DNA of 64,000 nt, taken from assembly GCF_000735355.1 (NCBI RefSeq), contig NZ_JMPI01000030.1:1-64000 (forward strand), read 5' to 3'. Below are positions 17,253 through 26,113 of this stretch, piece after piece. The notes beneath the pieces were generated by a model, which made no database searches, was not told the origin of the DNA, and worked only from the letters and a program-made list of their open reading frames with translations. The translations under genes and the position numbers were made by a program. The DNA comes from Buttiauxella agrestis ATCC 33320. GTDB lineage: Bacteria; Pseudomonadota; Gammaproteobacteria; Enterobacterales; Enterobacteriaceae. Position 1 is the stretch's first letter. Each line of letters begins with the position of its first letter.

Positions 17253-18678
17253 AAGCGTTTACCTCCAGCGCATCGCTTGGTTCGTTGTGTTGCAAAACCA
17301 GGCGTGTTAACAGATTCTGCGCAACTTTCAGACGGTAAATGCCTGAGCCCCGGAAATCGGTTAACGGTTGGAAATCATTGGCCAGCGCTTCGCGGGCCAG
17401 CCCGACCGTCCGCTCATTTAAGGGTTGTCCGATAAACGCCTGCTCGGCACTTTTCGCCCGCGCCGGAACCGCCGCCATGCCCCCAAATGCCAGTTTTGCG
17501 GACTCCACAATTCCGTCTTTGACATGCAGATTAAATGCGCCAAATACCGTCGAAATATCGTCATCCATGCGTTTAGAAATCTTCCATGCGTTAAACGTCG
17601 GCGATATCGCTTCGCGTTCAATCACCACCTCGCTGATAAATTCACCCGGCTGCAAAGCAGTTTTGCGGTAGCTCAGGAAGAACTCATCGAGCGGCAGAAC
17701 GCGGGTCACCTCGCCACAGCGCAGTTCAAGGCTGGCTCCCAACGCCAGTAACATGGGCGCGCCATCACCGATGGGCGAGGCATTCGCCAGGTTCCCGGCA
17801 AGCGTCGCGTGGTTGCGAATTTGCGGCGAGGCAAAACGTTCTAATACGCGTGCAAACGCCGGGGCCAGCGGCTGCAAGACCTGCTCACACCTCTGTAACG
17901 TCACCATCGCCCCCAGTCGGATCTGATTTTCGCTGACGGTAATGACTTTAAGTTCTTCGACCTGATTAAGGCTGATGATCAGCGGTAACGTCTGGTATTG
18001 CTGGGTAATTGTCAGCGCCAGATCGGTGCCACCCGCCAGCAGACGAGCCTGCGGGTTTTGCTGATAAAGCTCGGCCAGTTGCGCCTCGCTTTTCGGTAAC
18101 AGGCAGCGGTTAGATTTGCGTAGCTCGCCCATCTGCGCTTGTTGTAGAGATTTCAGGCGTGTCACCGTTTGCGGTTCATCCCGGCTGAACTGATCCTGCT
18201 CAGATCCGGCACTTTTTTGCATCGCCTCGATAATCGGACGATAACCGGTGCAACGGCACAGATTCCCGGCAAGATGTTTTTCAATCTCATGGCGCTGCGA
18301 GTGGCTCCTGGCTTTGTGCAGCGCGAAGCCGGACATCACAAAACCCGGGGTGCAAAAACCGCATTGTGATGCATGGCAGTCCGCCATCGCCTGTTGGACC
18401 GGATGCAGTTTGTCGCCTTGCGCTAAATCTTCGACCGTCAGCAACTGCTTGCCATCCAACTGGCTGATGAGCGTGATGCAGCCGTTGGCCGTGTCATAGC
18501 GCATTTTCTCGCCATCGATTTGCCCAAGCACCACAGTGCACGCGCCACAATCGCCCGACGCGCACCCTTCTTTGCTGCCGCAGCGATGTTCGCTCCCCCG
18601 CAGCCAGTTCAATACCGTGGTATTTGGATCAACATCGTCGAGCGTTTTTAAGGTTTGATTGAGCAAAAATTGAATCAT
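17242..18678 (-). CDS. xdhA: Xanthine dehydrogenase, FeS/FAD small subunit
   Basis: 478 residues from the ATG that overlaps the guaD stop (ATGA). The N-terminal plant-type [2Fe-2S] domain has CGSKEGCASGDCGAC (about 33-47); the second [2Fe-2S] domain has CGFCTPGFVMS and NLCRCTGY; the FAD domain has LLAGGTDLAL and NHATLAGNLANASPIGD. It passes electrons from the Mo subunit to NAD. The fused FeS+FAD chain is the XdhA type seen in Rhodobacter- or Klebsiella-like systems. Confidence 0.94.
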   Translation of the reverse strand: MIQFLLNQTLKTLDDVDPNTTVLNWLRGSEHRCGSKEGCASGDCGACTVVLGQIDGEKMRYDTANGCITLISQLDGKQLLTVEDLAQGDKLHPVQQAMADCHASQCGFCTPGFVMSGFALHKARSHSQRHEIEKHLAGNLCRCTGYRPIIEAMQKSAGSEQDQFSRDEPQTVTRLKSLQQAQMGELRKSNRCLLPKSEAQLAELYQQNPQARLLAGGTDLALTITQQYQTLPLIISLNQVEELKVITVSENQIRLGAMVTLQRCEQVLQPLAPAFARVLERFASPQIRNHATLAGNLANASPIGDGAPMLLALGASLELRCGEVTRVLPLDEFFLSYRKTALQPGEFISEVVIEREAISPTFNAWKISKRMDDDISTVFGAFNLHVKDGIVESAKLAFGGMAAVPARAKSAEQAFIGQPLNERTVGLAREALANDFQPLTDFRGSGIYRLKVAQNLLTRLVLQHNEPSDALEVNAYVN

Positions 18679-20006
18679 GCCGCGACCTCCAGCGTGTCTC
18701 GCGTCCACACGCATTTACCGTTGACCCAGGTATGCCAGATGTTGCGATCGTCGCCCAGCGTCATCAGCACGAACAGTTTTTCGAAAATGTCGCGGCTATT
18801 GGCATGGCGCATTTTCTGTAGCGGCGATACCGCTAAGTCGAGCACCACGAAATCCGCTTCTTTGCCGGGTAAGAAATTGCCAATCTTATCGTCAAGATCT
18901 AACGCGTGAGCGCCGCCTAACGTGGCATGATAAAACGCTTCGCTTGCGCACAATCTGTAGCCTTGCAACTGTGCGACTTTGTACGCCTCCGCCAGGGTTT
19001 GCAGCATATTAAAGGTGGTGCCTGCGCCCACATCGGTGCCAATCCCCATGCGGATCCCGCGCTCGTGGCACTGTTTTAAGTTAAACAGGCCGCTCCCCAG
19101 AAACAGGTTTGAGGTCGGGCAAAAGGCAATGGCCGATTCGGTGCGGTGCAGGCAATCCCACTCGCAATCCTGCAGATGAATGGCGTGGGCAAAGACGCTA
19201 CGTTTCCCGGTCAGTTTGTAGTGGTGATACACCCCAAGATAGCTTTCGGACTCGGGCCACAGGCTTTTCACCCATTCCACTTCCGCGCTATTTTCACTCA
19301 GATGGGTGTGGAGCCAGGTATCGGGGAATTCTTCGCGCAGCGCTTGCACGGCGGCGAGCAATTCAGGTGAAGAGGTAGGCGCAAAACGTGGGGTTAACGC
19401 GTAATTCAGACGCCCCTTTTTATGCCAGCGTTGAATGAGTTCGCGGGTCTGCGTGTAGCTTTGTTCCGGTGTTTCAGTCAGATAATCCGGCGCGTTGCGA
19501 TCCATCATCACTTTCCCGGCAATCATGCGCATTGAGAGGTGCTCCGCCGCACTGAACAGAGCCTCTACCGATTGCGGATGCACAGTGCCAAACACTAATG
19601 CCGTGGTGGTGCCGTTGCTCAGTAGCTGGCTGAGGAAAAATGCCGACATTTTCGCGGCGTGCGAGCTGTCCTGGTACTGACTTTCCACCGGGAAAGTGTA
19701 GGTCTGGAGCCATTCAAGGAGCTGTTCGCCATATGCGCCAATCATTTCGGTTTGCGGATAATGCAGATGCGTATCAACGAAACCTGGCAGGATCAGTTTG
19801 CCGCGATAATCGACATAGTCATTTTCGCCGCGTAGATGGAGACACCCTTCTTCCCACGGCAGCAACGCGACGATAATGCCGTCGTTAAGAAATAACAGCC
19901 CATCTTCGTGATGACGAGCGTTTGCCAGTAATTCATCCGGGCGGGTTCCGGTTTGGGTGATGTCGAAAAACTGACCGCGCAATGCTTGCGTGTAATTAAC
20001 TGTCAT
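18675..20006 (-). CDS. guaD: Guanine deaminase
   Basis: 443 residues, amidohydrolase superfamily. It deaminates guanine to xanthine, feeding the xanthine dehydrogenase encoded downstream. Zinc ligands are visible in GFVDTHLHYPQTE (about 74-86), THLSENSAE and in IGTDVGAG with the late Asp. It is the first gene of the operon, and overlapping stops and starts couple it to xdhA. Its upstream region carries two PurR-like boxes, which would link it to purine supply. Confidence 0.95.
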   Translation of the reverse strand: MTVNYTQALRGQFFDITQTGTRPDELLANARHHEDGLLFLNDGIIVALLPWEEGCLHLRGENDYVDYRGKLILPGFVDTHLHYPQTEMIGAYGEQLLEWLQTYTFPVESQYQDSSHAAKMSAFFLSQLLSNGTTTALVFGTVHPQSVEALFSAAEHLSMRMIAGKVMMDRNAPDYLTETPEQSYTQTRELIQRWHKKGRLNYALTPRFAPTSSPELLAAVQALREEFPDTWLHTHLSENSAEVEWVKSLWPESESYLGVYHHYKLTGKRSVFAHAIHLQDCEWDCLHRTESAIAFCPTSNLFLGSGLFNLKQCHERGIRMGIGTDVGAGTTFNMLQTLAEAYKVAQLQGYRLCASEAFYHATLGGAHALDLDDKIGNFLPGKEADFVVLDLAVSPLQKMRHANSRDIFEKLFVLMTLGDDRNIWHTWVNGKCVWTRDTLEVAA

Positions 20007-20149
20007 CGCTGTACCTGTAATGGGTTTGTGAAGAATGAGTTAACTATTGCAATGTTGATGCCATGTTGCCGTTTGGCTTTAATCAGTTTGATAACAGTAG
20101 CTTAGATTACATTTTTGGTAGTTGCGCAACATTTGCGCAACTTTAAGGT

Positions 20150-20165
20150 ATGCAACCGGTTGCTA
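20150..20165. promoter_or_regulatory. PurR-like operator 1 upstream of guaD
   Basis: ATGCAACCGGTTGCTA with a perfect 12-bp core palindrome GCAACCGGTTGC. Against the PurR consensus ANGCAANCGNTTNCNT (recalled) it fits 10 of 11 fixed positions. Another LacI-family regulator could also use it. Confidence 0.6.
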
Positions 20166-20169
20166 TTTA

Positions 20170-20185
20170 TCGCAATCGGTTGCCT
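20170..20185. promoter_or_regulatory. PurR-like operator 2 upstream of guaD
   Basis: TCGCAATCGGTTGCCT, also 10 of 11 fixed positions of the PurR consensus. Its centre is 20 bp from that of operator 1, about two helical turns, so two dimers would sit on one face of the DNA. Confidence 0.6.
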
Positions 20186-20227
20186 TTCCCCTTTGCGGAC
20201 GGAGTTCTCGGGAATGGCGAAAAAATC

Positions 20228-20276
20228 TGCGCGATGCTGGTGCAGCGCGAAACCCTTGCTGCACCAGCATTGCGCA
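20228..20276. repeat. Long hairpin between guaD and ydfG
   Basis: Arms TGCGCGATGCTGGTGCAGC and GCTGCACCAGCATTGCGCA pair over 19 bp with a single mismatch around an 11-nt loop. There is no T tail on either strand, so a simple terminator is unlikely. It may be in the ydfG leader. Confidence 0.7.
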
Positions 20277-20362
20277 AGGTCTACCATACTAAAGTTCAAT
20301 TATCGAAAATAGCGTTCGCGTGCTAAGGTATTACGACATAAAAAGCGTTGAGGAACAGTGAG

Positions 20363-21112
20363 ATGATTATTCTGGTAACCGGCGCCACCGCCGGATTTGG
20401 TGAGAGCATTACCCGTCGTTTCGTCCAGCAAGGCCATAAAGTGATTGCTACCGGCCGCCGTCTGGAGCGCCTGCAAGAGCTGAAAGACGAACTGGGTGAT
20501 AGCATCATTACGCTGCAACTTGATGTACGTAATCGCGCGGCTATCGAGCAAGCGATGGAACAACTGCCTGCCGAGTGGCGCAATATTGACGTGCTGGTGA
20601 ATAACGCGGGCCTGGCGTTGGGTATGGAACCTGCTCATAAAGCTGACGCGGATGACTGGGAAACGATGATCGACACCAACAATAAAGGTCTGGTGTATAT
20701 GACTCGCGCCGTGCTGCCAGGTATGGTGGAGCGTAATCGTGGTCACATTATCAATATCGGTTCGACTGCGGGAAGCTGGCCGTACGCAGGTGGTAACGTT
20801 TATGGCGCAACCAAGGCGTTTGTGCGCCAGTTCAGCCTGAATCTGCGTGCAGATCTGCATAAGACGGCTATTCGCGTAACGGATATTGAGCCGGGTCTGG
20901 TTGGCGGAACTGAGTTCTCAAACGTGCGTTTCAAAGGTGACGACGGCAAAGTCGAGAAAACCTACGAGAATGCCAATGCGCTGACGCCTGAAGATGTGAC
21001 TGAAGCCGTTTGGTGGGTCGCGACATTACCGAAACACGTCAACATCAACACCCTTGAAATGATGCCTGTTAGCCAGTCGTTTGCGGGGCTTAGCGTTCAC
21101 CGCGAAGGTTAA
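20363..21112 (+). CDS. ydfG: NADP-dependent 3-hydroxy acid dehydrogenase YdfG
   Basis: 249 residues from the ATG matching E. coli YdfG (MIxLVTGATAGFGE). A short-chain dehydrogenase: TGATAGFG nucleotide motif at 6-13, NNAGLALG, catalytic Ser in GSTAGSWPY and YGATK (Tyr-x3-Lys). It oxidises 3-hydroxy acids such as 3-hydroxypropionate and L-allo-threonine and is also known as malonic semialdehyde reductase. GAGGAAC precedes the start. An in-frame TTG 15 bases earlier lacks support. Confidence 0.96.
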   Translation: MIILVTGATAGFGESITRRFVQQGHKVIATGRRLERLQELKDELGDSIITLQLDVRNRAAIEQAMEQLPAEWRNIDVLVNNAGLALGMEPAHKADADDWETMIDTNNKGLVYMTRAVLPGMVERNRGHIINIGSTAGSWPYAGGNVYGATKAFVRQFSLNLRADLHKTAIRVTDIEPGLVGGTEFSNVRFKGDDGKVEKTYENANALTPEDVTEAVWWVATLPKHVNINTLEMMPVSQSFAGLSVHREG

Positions 21113-21119
21113 TCGCCTT

Positions 21120-21149
21120 GCCCATATCTGGAGGTTTTCAGGTATGGGC
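21120..21149 (+). terminator. Hairpin after ydfG
   Basis: GCCCATATCTG / CAGGTATGGGC pair over 11 bp with one G-U and an 8-nt loop, just past the ydfG stop. It lacks a T tail. Confidence 0.5.
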
Positions 21150-21150
21150 G

Positions 21151-21181
21151 ACCGTGCAAATAAATGTTAAATTTGCACGGT
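21151..21181. promoter_or_regulatory. 11-bp inverted repeat before rspR
   Basis: ACCGTGCAAAT and ATTTGCACGGT form a perfect inverted repeat with a 9-nt centre, ending 24 bases before the rspR start. It could be an RNA hairpin or an operator for autoregulation. Confidence 0.5.
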
Positions 21182-21205
21182 TCTTCAACGATAAGAAAAA
21201 AAACC

Positions 21206-21892
21206 ATGTTACCGTCAACTTTGCTCAACCCCACTCAGCCTGTAAACCAACAAATCTACCGCATTTTGCGCCGTGATATTGTTCGTTGCCTGATTCCGCC
21301 TGGTACTCCGCTTTCTGAAAAAGAAGTGTCGATTCGCTTTGAAGTATCGCGCCAGCCGGTGCGTGAAGCCTTTATTAAACTGGCTGAAACGGGACTGGTG
21401 CAAATCCGCCCGCAGCGTGGTACGTATGTGAATAAGATTTCGGTCAGCCAGGTGAAGAACGGCTGTTTTGTGCGTGAAGCGATTGAACGTGCGGTGGCAA
21501 AACGTGCCGCGAGTATGGCGACGGATGAACATCTCTATATGCTTGAACAGTTGCTCAATCAGCAACGCACGGCCATTGACCGTAACCAACTGGATGATTT
21601 TTTCCAGTTAGATGACGAATTCCATGAGCAGTTAGCATTAGTAGCGGATTGCCGCCTGGCGTGGGAAACGGTCGAGAATATTAAAGCGACAATGGACAGG
21701 GTGCGCTATATGAGCCTTGAACACGTCTCTCCCCCAGAAATGTTACTCTCTCAGCATTACGATATTTTTGAAGCCCTGAAGCAGCATGACGAAAACGGCG
21801 TGGATCAGGCAATGCATCGCCATCTGCATGAGATAAGTCAGTCAATTTTGTTGATTCGTAACGAGAAGCGCGACTGGTTTACTGAAGAGTAA
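21206..21892 (+). CDS. rspR: GntR/FCD family regulator RspR (YdfH)
   Basis: 228 residues from the ATG giving the same length as E. coli RspR; an in-frame ATG 42 bases earlier has no ribosome site. The N-terminal winged helix (about 10-75) contains [21 protein letters not shown]; the C-terminal FCD ligand domain has metal-type His and Asp residues ([25 protein letters not shown]). In E. coli RspR represses rspAB. Here it lies beside ydfI-ydfJ-rspB-rspA, which it probably controls. Confidence 0.92.
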   Translation: MLPSTLLNPTQPVNQQIYRILRRDIVRCLIPPGTPLSEKEVSIRFEVSRQPVREAFIKLAETGLVQIRPQRGTYVNKISVSQVKNGCFVREAIERAVAKRAASMATDEHLYMLEQLLNQQRTAIDRNQLDDFFQLDDEFHEQLALVADCRLAWETVENIKATMDRVRYMSLEHVSPPEMLLSQHYDIFEALKQHDENGVDQAMHRHLHEISQSILLIRNEKRDWFTEE

Positions 21893-21923
21893 GTTTGAAA
21901 TACTGCGCGTGAAGACTTGCATT

Positions 21924-22015
21924 CGTAGGTCGGATAAGCGCAGCGCCATCCGACATTTTCATCTGTAACAACAGCGTAAACGGTGGATGTCGCTCGCGCT
22001 AATCCACCCTACGAA
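21924..22015. repeat. BIME-like double-hairpin repeat, copy 2
   Basis: CGTAGGTCGGATAAGC...GCCATCCGAC (21924-21954) followed by GGTGGATGTCGC...AATCCACCCTACGAA (21982-22015). It separates the convergent genes rspR and ydfI and probably serves as their shared 3'-end structure. ydfZ, found here in E. coli, is absent. Confidence 0.78.
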
Positions 22016-22024
22016 ACTACAAAT

Positions 22025-23476
22025 TTAGAACTTAGCGACTGTCGCTTTCGCGCCGTTTTCACGCAGCGCCAGGTAAGATTCAATCACCTGATTAACGAAT
22101 TTCGCATTCGCAGGCAGGTCTTCACCAAAGATAGTTTTCAGCCCTAACAGAGCCTTAACGCGGGTTTCCCCTTCTTTGCTGGCAGCAACCGCTTGCTGGA
22201 TAGCAGGCAATAATGGGTCACTCACTTCGATAGCCGCGCCCTGCTCGTCCACACCACCGACATAACGCATCCAACCTGCAACGCCCAGCGCCAGCAGATT
22301 AAATTCGCTGCCGTTTGCCAGGTGCCAACGAATGGAGTCTAACCAACGCTGTGGCAATTTCTGGCTGCCGTCCATCGCGATTTGCCAGGTACGGTGACGC
22401 AGTGCCGGGTTGGTGTAACGCGCAATCAGTGAATCGGCATATTTTGCCAGGTCAACGCCCTGCACTTTCAAGGTTGGCGCTTGTTCCTGCAACATCAATC
22501 CATGTGCGGTACGACGGTAATTCTCATCCTGCATGCACTCAGAAATATGCTGATAGCCCGCCAGATAGCCGAGGTATGCAAGGAATGAATGGCTACCGTT
22601 GAGCATACGCAATTTCATTTCTTCGTATGGCAGAACGTCTTTCACCAATTCCGCACCGGCTTTTTCCCACTCTGGGCGACCAGCCACAAAGTTGTCTTCG
22701 ATAACCCACTGGCGGAACGGTTCACATGCCACAGCAGCAGGGTCAGCAACGCCGGTTGCCTGAGCCACTTGTTCCAGAGTTTCAGCAGTAACGGCTGGCA
22801 CAATGCGGTCAACCATAGTGGATGGGAATGTTACATTCGCTTTGATCCACTCCGCCAGTTCCGGATTAATCGCCTGCGCGTACGCGGTAATAACATTGCG
22901 TGTGACGTGGCCGTTTTCCGGCATGTTGTCGCAGGACATCACGCTAAATGCTGGCAGACCAGCGGCTTTACGACGCGCCAGGGCTTCAACAATCACGCCC
23001 GGTGCAGATTTTGGCTGTTGCGGATTTGCGATGTCGTGTGCAATGAATGGGTGATCCAGCAAGATGGTGCCGGTTGCCGGAGTATGGCAATAGCCTTTTT
23101 CCGTCACGGTCAGGGAGACAATCGCCACTTCAGGTTGCGTCATGGCGGTGAACACGGCTTCCAGGCCATCGACCTGAGCGTGAATGGCGTTTTTCACCAC
23201 ACCCACCACCCGGCAATGCCATGCGTCGGCAGACATTTCTGCCACGCTATAAAGGTTGTCTTGCTGTTTTAAATCAGCAATTTGCTGCTCGCCACCAATC
23301 AGGTTAACTTCACAGTAACCCCAGTCGCTACCGTGATCGCTTGCCAGGATGTCAGCGTAAACTGCCTGATGAGCGCGATGGAAGGCGCCAAAACCAAGAT
23401 GAACGATGCGTGATACCAGTTTGCTACGGTCGTATTGAGGGACAATAGCTTTTGCAGATAAGAGCTTGTTTTCCAT
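22025..23476 (-). CDS. ydfI: Mannitol dehydrogenase-family oxidoreductase YdfI
   Basis: 483 residues, polyol-specific long-chain dehydrogenase (UxuB/MtlD family). The N-terminal NAD domain has [14 protein letters not shown] (about 24-37); the catalytic region has [12 protein letters not shown] and the Lys-x4-Asn/His motif in [14 protein letters not shown]. By homology it oxidises or reduces sugar acids such as D-mannonate/fructuronate. It is close to E. coli YdfI throughout. A strong dyad lies about 50-70 bases upstream. Confidence 0.93.
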   Translation of the reverse strand: MENKLLSAKAIVPQYDRSKLVSRIVHLGFGAFHRAHQAVYADILASDHGSDWGYCEVNLIGGEQQIADLKQQDNLYSVAEMSADAWHCRVVGVVKNAIHAQVDGLEAVFTAMTQPEVAIVSLTVTEKGYCHTPATGTILLDHPFIAHDIANPQQPKSAPGVIVEALARRKAAGLPAFSVMSCDNMPENGHVTRNVITAYAQAINPELAEWIKANVTFPSTMVDRIVPAVTAETLEQVAQATGVADPAAVACEPFRQWVIEDNFVAGRPEWEKAGAELVKDVLPYEEMKLRMLNGSHSFLAYLGYLAGYQHISECMQDENYRRTAHGLMLQEQAPTLKVQGVDLAKYADSLIARYTNPALRHRTWQIAMDGSQKLPQRWLDSIRWHLANGSEFNLLALGVAGWMRYVGGVDEQGAAIEVSDPLLPAIQQAVAASKEGETRVKALLGLKTIFGEDLPANAKFVNQVIESYLALRENGAKATVAKF

Positions 23477-23523
23477 TTTGAAACTCGCTGTTTAGTAGCT
23501 GTGTAGTAACTTGGGGACCGCCA

Positions 23524-23547
23524 CAGACTACCTGCTATGGTAGTCTG
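23524..23547. promoter_or_regulatory. Dyad upstream of ydfI, candidate RspR operator
   Basis: CAGACTACC-TGCTAT-GGTAGTCTG: perfect 9-bp arms with a 6-nt centre. The ACTACC element recurs in the dyad upstream of rspA. Confidence 0.5.
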
Positions 23548-23625
23548 CATATTGATTTGCATTAAAGTTTTGTGCATTTGGTATGACACGAAATCAAAGG
23601 TGTATAACAACTCACACTTTAGAGT

Positions 23626-25026
23626 TTAAACATGCAATCCCTTTACCACTCGTGTAGCTTGCGCAGGTTCCGCAGCATCCTCTAACAAGCTCAAATCACG
23701 GTCTTTCACCTCAGGCATTAGCACCGCTGACAGCAACCCAACAATCGAATAAGAAATCATCATCACCACAATTGGCCACCAGGAATCAGTCATGTTGACA
23801 AATATCCCCGCCAGCACAGGGCCAAAGCCTACTGCAACTAGCCCACCAGCTTCTTTAGAAATGGCCATGCGGGTGAAACGGTTACGCGCTCCGAACATTT
23901 CCGCCATGGTGATATTTTCCAGGGCAAATAACCCGAGTACCGCCACGTTATGAATAATAATGATGGAGGCCATAATCACATTCACGCTATTACTTTTATC
24001 CATAATCATCGACAACATCGGGTATGCGAGAATAATCGATGAAATACTGACAATAATATATGGAATGCGACGACCTATTTTATCTGAGAGCCAGCCAAGG
24101 AAAGGAATAGTGATGAAGCCAATGACAGAGCTAATCATCAGCGCATCCGTCGGCACGCTTTTTTCAAATAGCAGGGTTTGCACTAAATAACCCGCAAGGA
24201 AGGTCTGAATTAGCCCCGAATTACCGGCTTGCCCAAAACGTAATCCTGTTGCTAACCAAAATGATTTACTGGTGAACATCGCCCCCAGCGAATGAGTATT
24301 ATCAGCAGCATGCTGCTTTCCAACCGTGGCTGGCGCTTCATCATTCACTTTTTCAAATACCGGGCTTTCTTTGAGGTTCAGACGTAACCAGATGGCAAAA
24401 ATCATCACGACGACACTTGCGAGGAACGGGACACGCCAGCCCCAAGCTAACAACTCTTCTTTCGAGAGCACAAAGAACATCACCGCCCAGATCGCCGTAG
24501 CGGAAAGTGTGCCACAGTTTGTCCCCATAGCTACCAGAGAAGAAATAACACCGCGCTTACCTTTAGGCGCATATTCAGCCAACATAGTACCGGCACCGGA
24601 TATTTCAGCACCTGCGCCAAGGCCCTGAATAATACGTAGTAGAACCAGCAATAATGGGGCGAAAATACCTATTTGCGCGTACGTTGGTAATACACCAATT
24701 AATGTGGTGCAAATTCCCATCATGGTAATTGTGATAAATAATACTTTCTTACGACCAATGGTGTCACCCATTCGGCCAAAGAAAAAGGCACCGGCAATAC
24801 GCGCAATATAACCTGCGCCGTAGGTTCCCATCGCCAGAATCAAAGCCATAGCAGCAGATTGTTCCGGGAAAAAAATCTCATGGAATACCAATGCGGCACC
24901 GAGGGAATATAACTGGAAATCCATAAATTCCAGCGCTGTTCCTAACCAACCGGAAACGGCGGCTTTAACCAAATCACTGGTACTTCTTTCAGGTTGGGTA
25001 TTATCAAGTTTAGTTATTGTATTCAT
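23626..25026 (-). CDS. ydfJ: MFS transporter YdfJ (metabolite:H+ symporter type)
   Basis: 466 residues from MNTITKLDN; an in-frame start 39 bases earlier is not supported. Twelve hydrophobic segments. MHS-family marks include GRMGDTIGRKK (loop 2-3) and RIIQGLGAGAEISGAGTMLAEYAP. It probably imports the substrate of the rsp/ydf pathway. From memory, ydfJ of E. coli K-12 is interrupted by the Qin prophage; this copy is whole and shows the ancestral arrangement ydfI-ydfJ-rspB-rspA. Confidence 0.92.
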   Translation of the reverse strand: MNTITKLDNTQPERSTSDLVKAAVSGWLGTALEFMDFQLYSLGAALVFHEIFFPEQSAAMALILAMGTYGAGYIARIAGAFFFGRMGDTIGRKKVLFITITMMGICTTLIGVLPTYAQIGIFAPLLLVLLRIIQGLGAGAEISGAGTMLAEYAPKGKRGVISSLVAMGTNCGTLSATAIWAVMFFVLSKEELLAWGWRVPFLASVVVMIFAIWLRLNLKESPVFEKVNDEAPATVGKQHAADNTHSLGAMFTSKSFWLATGLRFGQAGNSGLIQTFLAGYLVQTLLFEKSVPTDALMISSVIGFITIPFLGWLSDKIGRRIPYIIVSISSIILAYPMLSMIMDKSNSVNVIMASIIIIHNVAVLGLFALENITMAEMFGARNRFTRMAISKEAGGLVAVGFGPVLAGIFVNMTDSWWPIVVMMISYSIVGLLSAVLMPEVKDRDLSLLEDAAEPAQATRVVKGLHV

Positions 25027-25089
25027 TATTATGTTCTCTGCTATTTGTCGTTGTAGGTACAGCAAATATAAGGGTACAGAGGTTGTGAC

Positions 25090-26103
25090 TTAGAATTTCA
25101 ATAAGACCTTGCAACACTGCTTCTGGTCTTTCTCGAAGAGTTCCATTGCATCAAGCACCTGCGTATAAGGGAATTGATGAGTGATCAGTTTTTCTGGCTG
25201 AATTTTGCGCTCTGTCATCCAGCTAATCACCAGCGGGAACCGGTTGCTATTCAGACGAGAGCTGAAAATAGTTAACTCTTTGCTGGTAATCGCCTGCTGG
25301 CTAATGACACACGCTTCTGATGAAAACCCCATAATCCCGATACGTGCAGCAGGTGATGCAAGGCTTATGGCTTCCGGTAAAATTGACGGGTGGCAGGCGG
25401 CATCAATGATCAGCGTCGGGCGAATTCCAAGCGCGTCCAGTTCGGTTTTTAAATCACTGTTCGCGTTGTTAATCACGCGATCGGCACCGTTTGCTTTCGC
25501 CATGGAGAGGCGTTCGTCAATGCGGTCTGCGACGATAATTTCTTTCACGCCGTATACTCCGCGTAAAACCTGAATAGATGTCAGCCCCATCGGCCCTGCA
25601 CCATAGATAAGCACCGTATCCAATGGGCCTGGTTTCATCTGAGAGCATATATTTGCCGCAATGGTAAACGGTTCAACCATCGTCGCTTCGTTATCGGGAA
25701 TAGAGTCCGGCACGACGTGCGCGTTTTTCGCCGGTAGCGTGACGTACTCACTAAATCCACCGTCGCGATGCACCCCAATGACCTGAAGTTCCGCACATAC
25801 ATTTGGCCGCCCTACCGCGCACGGATAACAATGACCGCAACTGACGACCGGGTCACCGACCACACGTTCACCGATGCGTGATTTTTCAACACCTTCACCG
25901 ACCGCATCAATGAGGCCGAAAAACTCATGCCCAATAACGCGAGGATATTTGGCAAAAGGATTATGACCGCGATAAATGTGTACATCAGAGCCACAAATAC
26001 CAGCGCATGTCACCCGTATTCTGACTTCCCCCGGTAGCGGTTGTGGGGCTGAACGTTCTTCAATTACCAATTTTTCGGGCTGCTGTATGGTTACGCTTTT
26101 CAT
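25090..26103 (-). CDS. rspB: Zinc-type alcohol dehydrogenase RspB
   Basis: 337 residues from the ATG ten bases after the rspA stop. A medium-chain zinc dehydrogenase: catalytic zinc Cys37, His59 and Glu60 (GHEFFG); structural zinc Cys89, Cys92, Cys95 and Cys103; nucleotide motif IYGAGPMGL. In E. coli rspAB was described as starvation-sensing, but the fold says a sugar-acid or polyol dehydrogenase. It follows rspA in one operon. Confidence 0.94.
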   Translation of the reverse strand: MKSVTIQQPEKLVIEERSAPQPLPGEVRIRVTCAGICGSDVHIYRGHNPFAKYPRVIGHEFFGLIDAVGEGVEKSRIGERVVGDPVVSCGHCYPCAVGRPNVCAELQVIGVHRDGGFSEYVTLPAKNAHVVPDSIPDNEATMVEPFTIAANICSQMKPGPLDTVLIYGAGPMGLTSIQVLRGVYGVKEIIVADRIDERLSMAKANGADRVINNANSDLKTELDALGIRPTLIIDAACHPSILPEAISLASPAARIGIMGFSSEACVISQQAITSKELTIFSSRLNSNRFPLVISWMTERKIQPEKLITHQFPYTQVLDAMELFEKDQKQCCKVLLKF

Positions 26104-26113
26104 ATTTTCTTCC

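Larger units (their letters stand above)
20007..20362. promoter_or_regulatory. Divergent guaD / ydfG control region
   Basis: No gene. From the guaD side it holds the repeated palindromes GTTGCGCAAC (20121-20130) and TTGCGCAA (20133-20140), two PurR-like boxes (20150-20165 and 20170-20185), a long hairpin (20228-20276), and the ydfG ribosome site GAGGAAC at the right end. The density of dyads suggests regulated divergent transcription. Confidence 0.65.

Noticed and set aside
20300-20860. 186-codon minus-strand frame opposite ydfG
   Set aside because: Antisense shadow of ydfG; translation has no recognisable domain.
22589-23272. 227-codon plus-strand frame inside ydfI
   Set aside because: Antisense shadow of a conserved dehydrogenase.
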